The notes under the pieces were generated by a model. It did no database searches, had not been told where the DNA came from, and saw only the letters and a program-made list of their open reading frames with translations. A DNA stretch of 64,000 nucleotides from Ralstonia pickettii. GTDB taxonomy: Bacteria; Pseudomonadota; Gammaproteobacteria; Burkholderiales; Burkholderiaceae. The stretch is from contig NZ_CP066772.2 in NCBI RefSeq assembly GCF_016466415.2, positions 806,001-870,000 of the forward strand, read 5' to 3'. Both the position numbers and the translations under genes were made by a program. Below are positions 52,149-61,336 of this stretch, in pieces (positions within the stretch are counted from its first letter, which is position 1; every line of letters starts with the position of its first letter).

Positions 52149-53072
52149 ATGTGGTTCAAAAACCTCCAGCTTCATCGTCTGCCGGCACCCTGGGCCGTGA
52201 CCCCTGACCAGCTTGAAAAGTGGCTGACACCCCACGCGTTTCAACCGGGCAACAGCGTAGAAAAGCAGACCTTCGGCTGGGCCTCGCCGCGTGACGACGG
52301 CGCGCTCGTGTATTCGAACAACGGGCAGATGCTGCTGGTATTCCGTGCCGAGAAGAAGCTGCTGCCCGCGTCCGTCATCAATCAGGTGACCAAGGCCCGG
52401 GCGCTTGAGCTGGAGGAGCAACAGGGCTTCAAGCCCGGCCGAAAGCAACTGCGCGAACTCAAGGAGCAGGTGACCGACGAACTGCTGCCGCGCGCCTTCA
52501 GCATTCGCCGCGATACGCGGGTGTGGATCGATACGGCAAATGGCTGGCTCGTGATCGATGCGGCTTCGCAGGCGGTTGCCGACGACGTGCGCGGCCTGCT
52601 CGTCAAGTCCATCGATCAATTGCCGCTCACCAGCGTGCACGTGAAGCATTCGCCTGTTGCGGCGATGACGGAGTGGCTGCTCTCCGGCGAGGCGCCCGGC
52701 GGCTTCACCGTCGACCAGGACGCCGAGCTGCGCTCGACGGGCGAGGGCGGCGCCACGGTGCGATACGTTGGCCACGCGCTCGAAGCGGAAGACATGCGTC
52801 GGCACATCGAAGCCGGCAAGCAGTGCATGCGTCTTGCCATGACGTGGGACGATCGCGTCTCGTTCGTGCTGACGCCGTCGCTCCTGATCAAGCGTGTGAC
52901 GCCGCTCGACGTGATCAAGGAAGCCGAAGACCCCACCGCGCAGAACGACGACGAGCGCTTCGACTCCGATGTCGCGCTCATGACCGGCGAACTGGCGCGG
53001 ATGCTGAGCGACCTGGTCGACAGCCTCGGCGGCGATCAGCTGGATGCCGTGCAACAGGCCAAGGCGGCCTGA
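52149..53072 (+). CDS. rdgC: RdgC, recombination-associated nucleoid protein
   Basis: 307 residues. RdgC forms a DNA-encircling dimer ring that modulates RecA. Characteristic [11 protein letters not shown] start, [41 protein letters not shown], and [22 protein letters not shown] near the C-terminus. ATG 52149 is the family start. Confidence 0.95.
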   Translation: MWFKNLQLHRLPAPWAVTPDQLEKWLTPHAFQPGNSVEKQTFGWASPRDDGALVYSNNGQMLLVFRAEKKLLPASVINQVTKARALELEEQQGFKPGRKQLRELKEQVTDELLPRAFSIRRDTRVWIDTANGWLVIDAASQAVADDVRGLLVKSIDQLPLTSVHVKHSPVAAMTEWLLSGEAPGGFTVDQDAELRSTGEGGATVRYVGHALEAEDMRRHIEAGKQCMRLAMTWDDRVSFVLTPSLLIKRVTPLDVIKEAEDPTAQNDDERFDSDVALMTGELARMLSDLVDSLGGDQLDAVQQAKAA

Positions 53073-53149
53073 GTTTCGTCAGCCGGCGTGAAGTTGCGCA
53101 GGAGTCGGTGCAGGTTGACGAGGCCGTATTGTCGTAACGTGAACGTTGC

Positions 53150-53419
53150 TCAGTCGGTCCGCCCGGCGCGCAGGTCGCTCTTGCGGATGAGCTGCAAGAG
53201 CGTCTCCGCAGGCTTGCTCAAGCACCGTGCCGACAACGTGATGAACTCGATGGCCGGCAGCGGCTGAGTTACGTCGACCACGGTACCGGGCCGGGCAAGC
53301 CATTCGAGCTGCCCTCGGAACAGCCTGACACCACGTCGGCCGGCTTCGCGGCGCTTGCCGGCAATCAGGTCGAGCGAGCCGTCTTCGATGCCTTCGTACG
53401 GCTTGCTGGTCATCCCCAT
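53150..53419 (-). pseudogene. LysR-type regulator fragment (internally deleted)
   Basis: The residual 89-codon frame reads like the middle of a LysR effector domain (YEGIEDGSLDLIAGKRR, LFRGQLEWLARPG, VDVTQPLP), joined directly to what looks like the C-terminal end (LPAIEFITLSARCLSKPAETLLQLIRKS). The DNA-binding domain and about 80 central residues are missing. Interpretation rests on pattern recognition, hence moderate confidence. Confidence 0.5.
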
Positions 53420-53434
53420 CGTGACCTCGACGCA

Positions 53435-53729
53435 TCAGGATGCCGGCAGCGGCAACAGTTTGTGTTCGATGGTGCAGATACTCGCCATCGGCTTGGGCGT
53501 ATCGATCGGAGGGGGGCTTGTCAGCCTTTTCTCGGTCAAGCTTGGCGTGGCTGCGCCGGCGTATCGGCTGGCGTTCTTCACCATGGGCGTGGTGACCGAG
53601 TTTTTCGCGTTGATTTTCCGCAAGCTCGACGCGAAGCCCACGCCGTTGCGTACTAAGAACCTGGAGCCGAGGCTGTACAGGCACGCCAAGGATGCCGGCG
53701 CTTCATCCCGGGTACCTTCGAACGTGTAG
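53435..53729 (+). pseudogene. C-terminal fragment of a DHA2-type MFS transporter
   Basis: GSGNSLCSMVQILAIGLGV, GGGLVSLFSVKL and LAFFTMGVVTEFFALIFRKLD correspond to the last transmembrane helices of drug:H+ antiporter-2 proteins. About 80 residues remain of a protein normally near 450-500. Head-to-head with the LysR fragment, as in a typical regulator/efflux pair that has decayed. Confidence 0.6.
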
Positions 53730-53779
53730 CCGTCATGCGGGTTTATGTGTGTATGAATCTCCGCAAAACCGCTGGCAGG

Positions 53780-54211
53780 TTATCCGCGCATGCGCAAAAG
53801 ATCGGCGTAAGAAATCAGTTTGCGTTTTCCTGTTCCGAGCGTCTTGCGCTTTGATGTCGAGCGAGCCGGTTTGCTGCGCTCGAACTTGGCCGCAGCACGT
53901 GCATCTTCCTTGGCATGCACGCTGGCGGACCTCGTTTCCGCCTTGACGCGTTCGGCTTCAAGTCGTGCGGCCACCCGCTCTTCGCGCGCAATCTCCTGCG
54001 CGGCCGAGAGGATTTCTGCTTTCAGTTGGTCACGTCGCTGTTTGGCTGCCACGCGGGCGGCCTGCAGTTGTTCCTTCCGTTGCCGGAGCCAGTCTTTCCG
54101 GCTCACCGGCGCTGGCCGCGCCTCTGCCGGCACACTCAGGCGCAAAGCCCGGCTGGCGGCAACTTTCTCGGCGTGGATCGGGCGGCGCGGATCGCGTTTC
54201 GCATCACTCAT
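53780..54211 (-). CDS. Hypothetical basic coiled-coil protein
   Basis: 143 residues, highly charged (Arg/Lys/Glu/Ala), with a long predicted helix from about 40 to 115 (RKEQLQAARVAAKQRRDQ, REERVAARLEAERVKAE) and a basic C-terminus ending LISYADLLRMRG. No signal peptide or recognised domain. Start is uncertain: ATG 54211 or TTG 54220, both downstream of GGGGAG. I do not recognise a function. Confidence 0.65.
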   Translation of the reverse strand: MSDAKRDPRRPIHAEKVAASRALRLSVPAEARPAPVSRKDWLRQRKEQLQAARVAAKQRRDQLKAEILSAAQEIAREERVAARLEAERVKAETRSASVHAKEDARAAAKFERSKPARSTSKRKTLGTGKRKLISYADLLRMRG

Positions 54212-54527
54212 GGTGCGCAACGCTCCCCGGCGGCACCGCTGTGCCGCCGAGCACCAACCAGCAGGGGATGGCGGGTCATGACGTTCATTCTGCCAACCGT
54301 ACCATAGGGCTCCATGTCCCGCAGGGGTGACGCCGGGCCATCAAGTTGCTGGGCGTGCGAATGCATGGCCCTACCGTGATTTCCATGCGGAATCCATGTC
54401 AGCAAGGCGGCGTTTCAGCCGGTGCGCCACGGCGGCTCATGCCATAGGGCGCCTGCCGGGCGCATGGCTTTTCCGCCGCCTGCAATACCGCATGTGCGTG
54501 AATACGCCACCAAATTGCATCGCCGTT

Positions 54528-54559
54528 GGCGCAAAATAGCGGTTTGGGCATTTTGCGCC
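54528..54559. promoter_or_regulatory. Inverted repeat upstream of ilvE
   Basis: Perfect 10-bp arms GGCGCAAAAT / ATTTTGCGCC with a 12-nt spacer, ending 12 bp before the TGGAGA ribosome site of ilvE. Either an operator or a leader hairpin. The remaining gap 54212-54527 shows nothing I can support. Confidence 0.55.
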
Positions 54560-54580
54560 CCTCGCACTCTTGGAGACGGT

Positions 54581-55681
54581 ATGAACAACGTTGTCGAATC
54601 GGCTATTTCGATCGAGAAGCGCCCGAACCCTGTTCCGGCGGAAGAGCGGGCGCGCCTGCTGGAAAACCCCGCTTTCGGCCGCGTCTTCACGGATCACATG
54701 GCCACCATCCGCTACACCGAGGGCAAGGGCTGGCACGACGCCAAAATCGGCGCGCATGGCCCGATCCAATGCGATCCGTCCACGCTGGTGCTGCACTACG
54801 CGCAGGAAATCTTCGAGGGCATGAAGGCCTACCGCCTGCCGGACGGCGGCGGTGCGCTGTTCCGCCCGGAAGCCAATGCGCGCCGGTTCCAGAACTCCGC
54901 CAAGCGCCTGGCGATGCCCGCGCTGCCCGAAGACCTTTTCCTGCAGGCCGTGCGCGAGCTAGTCAAGCTCGATCGCGACTGGATTCCGTCGGGCCAGGGC
55001 TCGGCGCTGTACCTGCGCCCGTTCATGATCGCTACCGAAGTCGTCCTGGGCGTGAAGCCTTCGGCCGAATACCTGTTCTGCGTGATCGCGTGCCCGGTGG
55101 GCGCGTACTTCAAGGGCGATGCATCGTCGGGCGTCACCATCTGGGTGTCGGACAACTACACGCGCGCGGCACCGGGCGGTACGGGCGAGGCCAAGTGCGG
55201 CGGCAACTACGCCGCCAGCCTGGTCGCTCAAGCGGAGGCCACCCGCGAGGGCTGCGACCAGGTCGTCTTCCTCGACGCGGTGGAGCGCAAGTGGATCGAA
55301 GAGCTGGGCGGTATGAACGTGTTCTTCGTCTTCGATGACGGTTCGCTGCAAACGCCGCCGCTGACTGGCACGATCCTGCCGGGCATCACGCGCGATTCGT
55401 TGATCACGCTGGCGCGCGGCATGGGCCTGACCGTGCGCGAAGAGCCGTACTCCATCGACCAGTGGCAGGCCGACGCCCAAAGCGGCCGCCTGCGTGAAGC
55501 CTTTGCATGCGGCACCGCAGCGGTCGTCACGCCCATCGGCAAGGTCAAGGGCCACAAGCACAACTTCACCATCGGCGATGGCAAGGCGGGTGAGCTGACG
55601 ACCAAGCTGAAGGCGGCGCTGGTCGATCTGCAGAACGGCCGCGCACCGGACCCGCATGGCTGGCTCGACCGCCTGTTCTGA
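54581..55681 (+). CDS. ilvE: Branched-chain amino acid aminotransferase
   Basis: Transaminates Leu/Ile/Val with 2-oxoglutarate using PLP. 366 residues, the eukaryote-like/BCAT type II length. Motifs: YAQEIFEGMKAYR, LYLRPFMIATE, the PLP-Lys segment GTGEAKCGGNYAASL, WIEELGGMNVFFV and ACGTAAVVTPIG. ATG 54581 with GGAGA upstream. The hydrolase gene follows 7 bp later. Confidence 0.95.
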   Translation: MNNVVESAISIEKRPNPVPAEERARLLENPAFGRVFTDHMATIRYTEGKGWHDAKIGAHGPIQCDPSTLVLHYAQEIFEGMKAYRLPDGGGALFRPEANARRFQNSAKRLAMPALPEDLFLQAVRELVKLDRDWIPSGQGSALYLRPFMIATEVVLGVKPSAEYLFCVIACPVGAYFKGDASSGVTIWVSDNYTRAAPGGTGEAKCGGNYAASLVAQAEATREGCDQVVFLDAVERKWIEELGGMNVFFVFDDGSLQTPPLTGTILPGITRDSLITLARGMGLTVREEPYSIDQWQADAQSGRLREAFACGTAAVVTPIGKVKGHKHNFTIGDGKAGELTTKLKAALVDLQNGRAPDPHGWLDRLF

Positions 55682-55688
55682 ACCGGGC

Positions 55689-56501
55689 ATGGCCGAATCG
55701 CTTGCCGCGCCGTCCGTCGACGGCACCGAAGCCTGGATCACCACGCCCGATGGCCGTCTCCATGCCAGGCAATGGGGCGGCCCGGTCAACGATGCCGCCA
55801 AACCGCCCATCGTGCTGCTGCACGATTCGCTCGGCTGCGTCGCGCTGTGGCGTGATTTTCCGCAGCGTCTGGCGCACTCGACCGGGCATGCAGTCATCGC
55901 CTATGACCGGCTCGGCTTTGGCCAATCCGACGCATATCCCGGCCAGTTGGATCCGAGCTTCATTCAGCAGGAAGCGTACGGCGGCTTTGCCGCGCTGACG
56001 GACCAGCTTGGCGTGGACCGCTTCATCGTCTTCGGCCACAGCGTCGGTGGCGGCATGGCGGTGTCGATTGCGGCGGCCTATCCGGGCCGCTGCGCCGGCT
56101 TGATTACCGAGTCGGCGCAGGCGTTTGTGGAAGAGCAAACGCGCCAAGGCATCCGGATCGCCCAGGCGCAGTTTGCCGAGCCCGGCCAGATGGGCCGGCT
56201 CGAGCGGTACCACGGCAGCAAGGCGCAATGGGTGCTGGATGCGTGGGTGAACACGTGGCTGTCTCCGGCATTTGCGCACTGGTGCCTGGACGACGCGCTG
56301 CTTGCCGTGCGCAGCCCGGTACTGGCGCTGCACGGCACCGAAGACGAATACGGCTCCACCGCGCAGCCTGAGCGCATCGTCACGCTGGCTGGCGCGCCCG
56401 CTACGCTCAAGCTGGTGCAGCGCTGCGGGCACGTGCCGCATCGGGAGCAGGAAGCCGCTGTGCTCGCCGCCGTCAACGCCTTCCTGACCGCATCCGCTTG
56501 A
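55689..56501 (+). CDS. Alpha/beta hydrolase
   Basis: 270 residues, alpha/beta hydrolase fold. Oxyanion region LLHDSLGCVALWRDF, nucleophile elbow GHSVGGG with catalytic Ser, acid Asp in LHGTEDEYGS and His in CGHVPHRE. ATG 55689 lies 7 bp after ilvE, so it is probably co-transcribed. Substrate not predictable. Confidence 0.87.
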   Translation: MAESLAAPSVDGTEAWITTPDGRLHARQWGGPVNDAAKPPIVLLHDSLGCVALWRDFPQRLAHSTGHAVIAYDRLGFGQSDAYPGQLDPSFIQQEAYGGFAALTDQLGVDRFIVFGHSVGGGMAVSIAAAYPGRCAGLITESAQAFVEEQTRQGIRIAQAQFAEPGQMGRLERYHGSKAQWVLDAWVNTWLSPAFAHWCLDDALLAVRSPVLALHGTEDEYGSTAQPERIVTLAGAPATLKLVQRCGHVPHREQEAAVLAAVNAFLTASA

Positions 56502-56802
56502 TCTGGGTTGTCCGCCGGGTGCCCGAGGTGCCCGGCATCAGCGGTTGTTTTGAGCCTCCGTTCAGGTGCGTCGCACCAAAATCGAACGACCGTTTTTAAA
56601 TCATTCGTTTCAATCGCCTGCTTTTTTCCCGCCTTCAGAGGGCTGCCCGGCGGCCCGTTTGTTTGGAGTTTCGCGCCTAGTTTCCGGCGTTGGTCTCTCC
56701 TCCTGCTGCGCCTATAACGCAGATGTCGGGCACGACCCGGCGGCGCACGCATGTGCGTACACACGCCAAGCCACCCAGTGGGGCAAAACAGGAGGAAGAC
56801 AC

Positions 56803-57966
56803 ATGGCAACACCCGGCATGGTCGCGTCCGTGGAATGGACCGACGGCAAGCGCTATCTCTGGATGCTCGGCGCACTGACCATCACGCTACCCATCGTCGC
56901 GGCCGTTTCGGCGCTGGCGACCGGCTGGCATCCGCTCTGGTGGGCGGGGCCATTCATCGTGTTCACGATCATCCCGTTGCTCGATTTCCTGATTGGCGAC
57001 GACCCAGACAACCCGCCCGAAGACGTCGTCCCGACGCTGGAAAAACAGCGTTACTACCGCCGCATCGTCTACCTGGCGACCACCGTGCTTTACGTGAGCT
57101 TTGCCGTATCGATGTGGGTGCTGCGCACGAATGACCTGGTCTGGTACGACTACATTGCGTTCGCGTTTTCGGTGGGCGTGGTGACGGGCATCTCGATCAA
57201 CACCGCGCATGAACTGGGCCACAAGACCGACGGCTTCGAGCGCTGGCTGGCCAAGATCACGCTTGCGCCCGTGGCGTATGGACACTTCTTTGTGGAACAC
57301 AACCGCGGCCACCATGTACGGGTAGCCACGCCGGCAGACCCGGCAAGCGCCCGCTATGGCGAGTCGTTCTGGGAGTTCCTGCCGCGTACGGTGGTGGGCA
57401 GCGTCAAATCGGCGTGGGCGTTGGAGAAACGTCGGCTGGAGCAGCAGGGCCACTCGGTCTGGTCCTGGCGTAACGATGTGCTCAACGCCTGGGCGATGAC
57501 GGTGGTGCTGTGGGGTGTGTGCATCGCGTTTGTCGGGCTCAAGGCGGTGCCGTTCCTGATCATCCAGGCCGTTTACGGGGCGTCGCTGCTGGAGGTGGTG
57601 AACTACCTCGAGCACTACGGCCTGTGCCGCCAGCAATTGCCCAGCGGCCGCTACGAACGGTGCACGCCGCAGCATTCGTGGAACAGCAACCACGTGGTCA
57701 CGAACCTGTTCCTGTATCAACTGCAGCGGCATGCCGATCACCACGCCAACCCGACGCGGTCTTTCCAGGCGTTGCGGCATTTCGAGCATTCGCCGCAATT
57801 GCCCGCCGGCTATGCGGCGATGATCCTGATCGCCTATGTGCCGCCGCTGTGGTTCCGGGTGATGAACCCGCGCGTGGTGGCGCACTACAACGGCAACATG
57901 TCGCTGGCAAATATCAAGCCGTCGATTCGCGACAAGGTGCTCGCGCAGTATCCAGCGCGCGCCTGA
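56803..57966 (+). CDS. alkB: AlkB-type alkane 1-monooxygenase
   Basis: Integral-membrane non-haem di-iron hydroxylase oxidising n-alkanes to 1-alkanols with rubredoxin. 387 residues, about six transmembrane helices. His boxes: HELGHK, EHNRGHHVRVATP (HYG-type spacing), LQRHADHH, plus the NYLEHYGL motif specific to AlkB. GGAGGA precedes ATG 56803. No rubredoxin or rubredoxin reductase gene is adjacent. The 300 bp upstream (56502-56802) contain a GCCGGG/CCCGGC stem at 56514-56536 and T-rich patches but no gene. Confidence 0.93.
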   Translation: MATPGMVASVEWTDGKRYLWMLGALTITLPIVAAVSALATGWHPLWWAGPFIVFTIIPLLDFLIGDDPDNPPEDVVPTLEKQRYYRRIVYLATTVLYVSFAVSMWVLRTNDLVWYDYIAFAFSVGVVTGISINTAHELGHKTDGFERWLAKITLAPVAYGHFFVEHNRGHHVRVATPADPASARYGESFWEFLPRTVVGSVKSAWALEKRRLEQQGHSVWSWRNDVLNAWAMTVVLWGVCIAFVGLKAVPFLIIQAVYGASLLEVVNYLEHYGLCRQQLPSGRYERCTPQHSWNSNHVVTNLFLYQLQRHADHHANPTRSFQALRHFEHSPQLPAGYAAMILIAYVPPLWFRVMNPRVVAHYNGNMSLANIKPSIRDKVLAQYPARA

Positions 57967-57975
57967 CTTGCCGGC

Positions 57976-58239
57976 CTAGCGCCGCGCCACCAGATACTGC
58001 ACACCCTGCGCGCCGTACCGCTCGGTGTGCGGTGCATTGGCCGCCAGATGAAACGTGTCGCCGGGCCGGTAGACGCGCTCCGCGCCTTCTGCGCGGATGT
58101 GAATTTCGCCGGCCAGGATGAGCGCTTTCGCCTCAAACGGGTGCGTGTGCGTGTCCAGCTCGCCCGGCTCTCGCGTCACCAGAACAAACTCCGTAAAGCC
58201 TTCCGCTCTTAGTGCGCTGACGAATGCGTCGCGGTCCAT
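57976..58239 (-). CDS. Small cupin-domain protein
   Basis: 87 residues, single cupin: motif 1 HTHPFEAKALILAGEIHI and motif 2 YRPGDTFHLAANAPHTE, with the His/Glu metal positions. Start ATG 58239 with GGAGAC upstream. Convergent with alkB (10 bp apart). Role unknown. Confidence 0.84.
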   Translation of the reverse strand: MDRDAFVSALRAEGFTEFVLVTREPGELDTHTHPFEAKALILAGEIHIRAEGAERVYRPGDTFHLAANAPHTERYGAQGVQYLVARR

Positions 58240-58295
58240 TGGCGTGTCTCCGTGTTGTGATGCGTGCCCCGTTTCACCATAAGCGCAGGGCGCAG

Positions 58296-58322
58296 AAATA
58301 AAAAGACGGCCCGGAGGCCGTC
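58296..58322 (-). terminator. Orphan minus-strand intrinsic terminator
   Basis: On the minus strand the stem GACGGCC / GGCCGTC (58305-58322) with loop TCCG is followed by TTTTTATTT. No minus-strand gene ends here; it lies 66-83 bp upstream of the cupin start. It could end a small RNA or attenuate the cupin transcript. The upstream side (58343-58410) is AT-rich with a GCCAA/TTGGC repeat. Confidence 0.6.
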
Positions 58323-58467
58323 GGAAATTCGGCTGTGGGGAAGCCAAATACAACATTGGCAAGTATCTGACTATCGATATTGGAAATCTAATTGATCTTT
58401 GTTATGGCGGCGATAGGGCGCCGTGTGGCGCAGAATGTCGAGGCGCCACCGAGTTCCCGGACCTGCC

Positions 58468-59367
58468 ATGAACGCCATCACGCCTCTCGCCTTGCTTGAA
58501 CCCGCTCCAGTCAGCCTGCGCTCCAGCGACGGGCTTGGTTGGAACGACTTTGCCGCAACGCTGCTCGGGATCCGCGCCGGCGCGTACCGGGTGCCGGCCA
58601 TGGCGCAGCACCGGGTCAACGTGCATGTCGGCCCGCCTGTGCGGATGAATTGCGTATGCGATGGCCGCCGCTATTCACGCATCCAGGCACACGGCGATGC
58701 GGACGTGATTCCCGCAGGCGTGCCCGGCATGTGGACGGACGATGCCGACTGCCGGATTCTGCGGATCGCCATCAGCGACAGGTTTGTACGCAGCATCGCC
58801 GAACAGATTGGCGTGCGAGCCGACATCACGCCGCGTCTGCAATGGCGCGATGCACGCGTGCGTCATCTTGCCGCAGCGTTGGGGGCTGAGCTGCAAGCGG
58901 AGGACACCTCCGACGCGTTATATGCAGAGGGTCTGTGCACGGCGTTGGTCGTTCGTCTGCTCAGCAGCAGTCGGGATGGTGCCGCCGGGGTGGCCGACCG
59001 CGCCGGCACGTTGGCGCCTCGCGTGGCTACGCGCGTGATCGACTACATCGAAGCCCATCTGCATGCGCGCCTGACGCTGGCTGAACTGGCCGCGCAGGCC
59101 GGCTTAAGCGTGCCCCATTTCAATGTGCTGTTTCGTGCAACGCTGGGCGTGCCGGCGCATCGCTACGTCGTGCAGCGCCGGGTGGCGCGCGCAAAAGCGT
59201 TGCTGTTGGAAGGCCGTCGCAGTGCGTCGCAGATTGCGCTAGACGTGGGCTTTGCGCACCAGAGCCATATGACGCAGTGGATGCAGCGGTTGCTCGGCGT
59301 CACGCCCCGTGACGTCATCCGCGCCGGCAAGGCATTGGCCGCGACCGCGGATACGCCGGCTGGTTAG
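58468..59367 (+). CDS. AraC-family transcriptional regulator
   Basis: 299 residues, N-terminal sensor part of unknown ligand and C-terminal AraC HTH pair (RLTLAELAAQAGLSVPHFNVLFRATLGV, SASQIALDVGFAHQSHMTQWMQRLLGVTP). Followed 95 bp later by an NmrA-like gene on the same strand, a likely target. Divergent from the cupin. Confidence 0.88.
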   Translation: MNAITPLALLEPAPVSLRSSDGLGWNDFAATLLGIRAGAYRVPAMAQHRVNVHVGPPVRMNCVCDGRRYSRIQAHGDADVIPAGVPGMWTDDADCRILRIAISDRFVRSIAEQIGVRADITPRLQWRDARVRHLAAALGAELQAEDTSDALYAEGLCTALVVRLLSSSRDGAAGVADRAGTLAPRVATRVIDYIEAHLHARLTLAELAAQAGLSVPHFNVLFRATLGVPAHRYVVQRRVARAKALLLEGRRSASQIALDVGFAHQSHMTQWMQRLLGVTPRDVIRAGKALAATADTPAG

Positions 59368-59462
59368 TCAATCCACCGGATCTGCCAAATTCCTCTGTTC
59401 CTGCAAGTTTGGTTTGCGGGCCCGCTCTAAGCTCGTGCCTCCCACTTGAGAGGAGCACGAAC

Positions 59463-60353
59463 ATGTTTGTCATCTTTGGGGCATCGGGCAAAGTCGGACA
59501 CGCGACCGCCGTAGCGCTGCGCAATGCGGGGCGGCCTGTGCGGGCGGTCGTGCGCAGTGCGCGGCAAGGCGAAGCGCTGGCCAAGATCGGCTGCGAGATT
59601 GCAATCGCCGATCTGACCGATCCGGCCTCCGTTGCTTCCGCCATCAAGGGCGCGACGGCTGTGCAGATGTTGTGTCCAGTGCCGGTGGGCGACATCGATC
59701 CGGCCTCGACCATGGAACGCATGATCGACGTGGCCGCCCATGCGCTGCGTGCCGACCCGCCGCCCGCGGTGCTGGCCCTGTCGGATTACGGCGCTGAGCT
59801 GGAGCGGGGTACCGGTCTGACGCGGCTGTTTCATCTGCTCGAAGAGCGGCTCAAGCCGCTTGCGACGCAGCTGACACTGCTGCGTTCAGCGGAGCACGCG
59901 CAGAACTGGGCGGCGATGCTGCCCGTCATGCTGGCAACCGGGCGGCTGCCCAGCCTGCACCAGCCGCTCGATCGCGCTTTTGCGACCGTCGCGACGCAGG
60001 ACGTCGGCAAGCTGGCCGCCGAACTGCTGCTGGAAGGGCCATCGGCCAAAACGCCGCGCGTCATCAGCGTGGAAGGGCCGCGCCGCGTGAGCCTTGTCGA
60101 CGTGGCACGCGCATTCAGCGCCGTCGTCGGCCGCGAGATTGTTGCCGAAGCCGTGCCGCGCACCGCGTGGGCGCCGATGCTGCAACGCGCCGGTCTGAGC
60201 ACGAACCACGTGCAGCTCATCACCGAGCTGTACGACGCGGTCAATGCTGGACAGATCGATGTCGAGAAAGGCATTTCAGAGCAGCGTTTTGGCAAGACCG
60301 AGCTGCACGATGTGTTTGCCGCGATGCTGGCGGCGCATGTGAAATCGAGGTAA
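59463..60353 (+). CDS. NmrA/atypical-SDR NAD(P)-binding protein
   Basis: 296 residues. Rossmann start FVIFGASGKVGHATAVAL, ADLTDPASVASAIKG, and the NmrA-type later part PRVISVEGPRRVSLVDVARAFSAVVGREI. NmrA-like members may be redox sensors or quinone/NAD(P)H reductases. Start ATG 59463 with GAGAGGAG upstream. Downstream of the AraC regulator. Confidence 0.87.
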   Translation: MFVIFGASGKVGHATAVALRNAGRPVRAVVRSARQGEALAKIGCEIAIADLTDPASVASAIKGATAVQMLCPVPVGDIDPASTMERMIDVAAHALRADPPPAVLALSDYGAELERGTGLTRLFHLLEERLKPLATQLTLLRSAEHAQNWAAMLPVMLATGRLPSLHQPLDRAFATVATQDVGKLAAELLLEGPSAKTPRVISVEGPRRVSLVDVARAFSAVVGREIVAEAVPRTAWAPMLQRAGLSTNHVQLITELYDAVNAGQIDVEKGISEQRFGKTELHDVFAAMLAAHVKSR

Positions 60354-60476
60354 TGGGGCGAAACCGACGGGCGCAAATGCGAATGCCTCTTATGCGGATT
60401 TCTATCTGCGCCCGCCGGTTATTCGCACACGACGCCATCGCCTCACTATGATCTCGGGATTGCTCTGGAGGTCATC

Positions 60477-61262
60477 ATGGCGGTTGCACACGTTGCACGC
60501 GCGATTGGAACGGCGGTTGTGTTTTCGGCACTGGCGCTGCCGGCGCATGCGGTGCTGCCCGATGAGATCCAGGTCTATACCGGTGACATCAACGCGCCGG
60601 GCGAGTTTGGGCTGGAGCTGCACGTCAACACCACGCCCAGCGGCATCGGCACGCCAAGCTATCCAGGCGAAGTCACGACACCGCACGGCTGGCGTGCCAC
60701 GGCGGAGTTCTCGTATGGCCTGACGCCCTCGCTGGAGCTGGGGCTCTATGTGCCGACCACGCTCACGCGCGAGAACACGTTCTACGTGACAGGCCCGAAG
60801 GTGCGGGTGAAATGGATGCCCGTGCGCCCGGTTGATGGCGTAGGGAACTTTGCAGGCATCAATGTCGAACTTGCCCACGTGGCAGGCCGCTTTGAGGCAT
60901 CCCAGAACGCGGCAGAACTGCGACCCATCTATGGGTATCAGAACGACCGCTGGCTTTGGGCAGTCAACCCGGTGCTCGATTGGAATCTCTCGGGGGACGG
61001 GCGCAGCGGCGTGCCGGAGGCCGCGCCCAGTTTCAAGATTGCACGGACGGTTGCGACAGGGGTGCGCGCCGGCACGGAGTATTACGCCGGGCTTGGCCCC
61101 ATCAACCACATCGCGCCTTTGCATGAACAACAGCACACGGTGTTCCTGGCGTTCGACGTGGACCGCAAGCCGTTCGTCTTCAACTTTGGCATCGGCCGCG
61201 GCCTGACACGCGCCTCAGACCGCTGGACGCTGAAGTGGATTTTCGAGATTCCGCTGAGCTGA
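60477..61262 (+). CDS. Exported hypothetical protein, probable outer-membrane beta-barrel
   Basis: 261 residues with signal peptide (GTAVVFSALALPAHA). The mature part alternates beta strands with GLxLGLY, LELGLYVPTTLTREN and NFGIGRGLTRASDRWTLKWIFEIPLS, ending in a hydrophobic/aromatic C-terminal strand as in small outer-membrane proteins. GGAGG is present before ATG 60477. No function assigned. Confidence 0.78.
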   Translation: MAVAHVARAIGTAVVFSALALPAHAVLPDEIQVYTGDINAPGEFGLELHVNTTPSGIGTPSYPGEVTTPHGWRATAEFSYGLTPSLELGLYVPTTLTRENTFYVTGPKVRVKWMPVRPVDGVGNFAGINVELAHVAGRFEASQNAAELRPIYGYQNDRWLWAVNPVLDWNLSGDGRSGVPEAAPSFKIARTVATGVRAGTEYYAGLGPINHIAPLHEQQHTVFLAFDVDRKPFVFNFGIGRGLTRASDRWTLKWIFEIPLS

Positions 61263-61336
61263 TCCCTGGCCGCTGAGCCGCGCAACGCCTATGCTTGCCA
61301 GCAGCCGATTGCGCCCGGTCCGCCAAGGAGGCCGCC

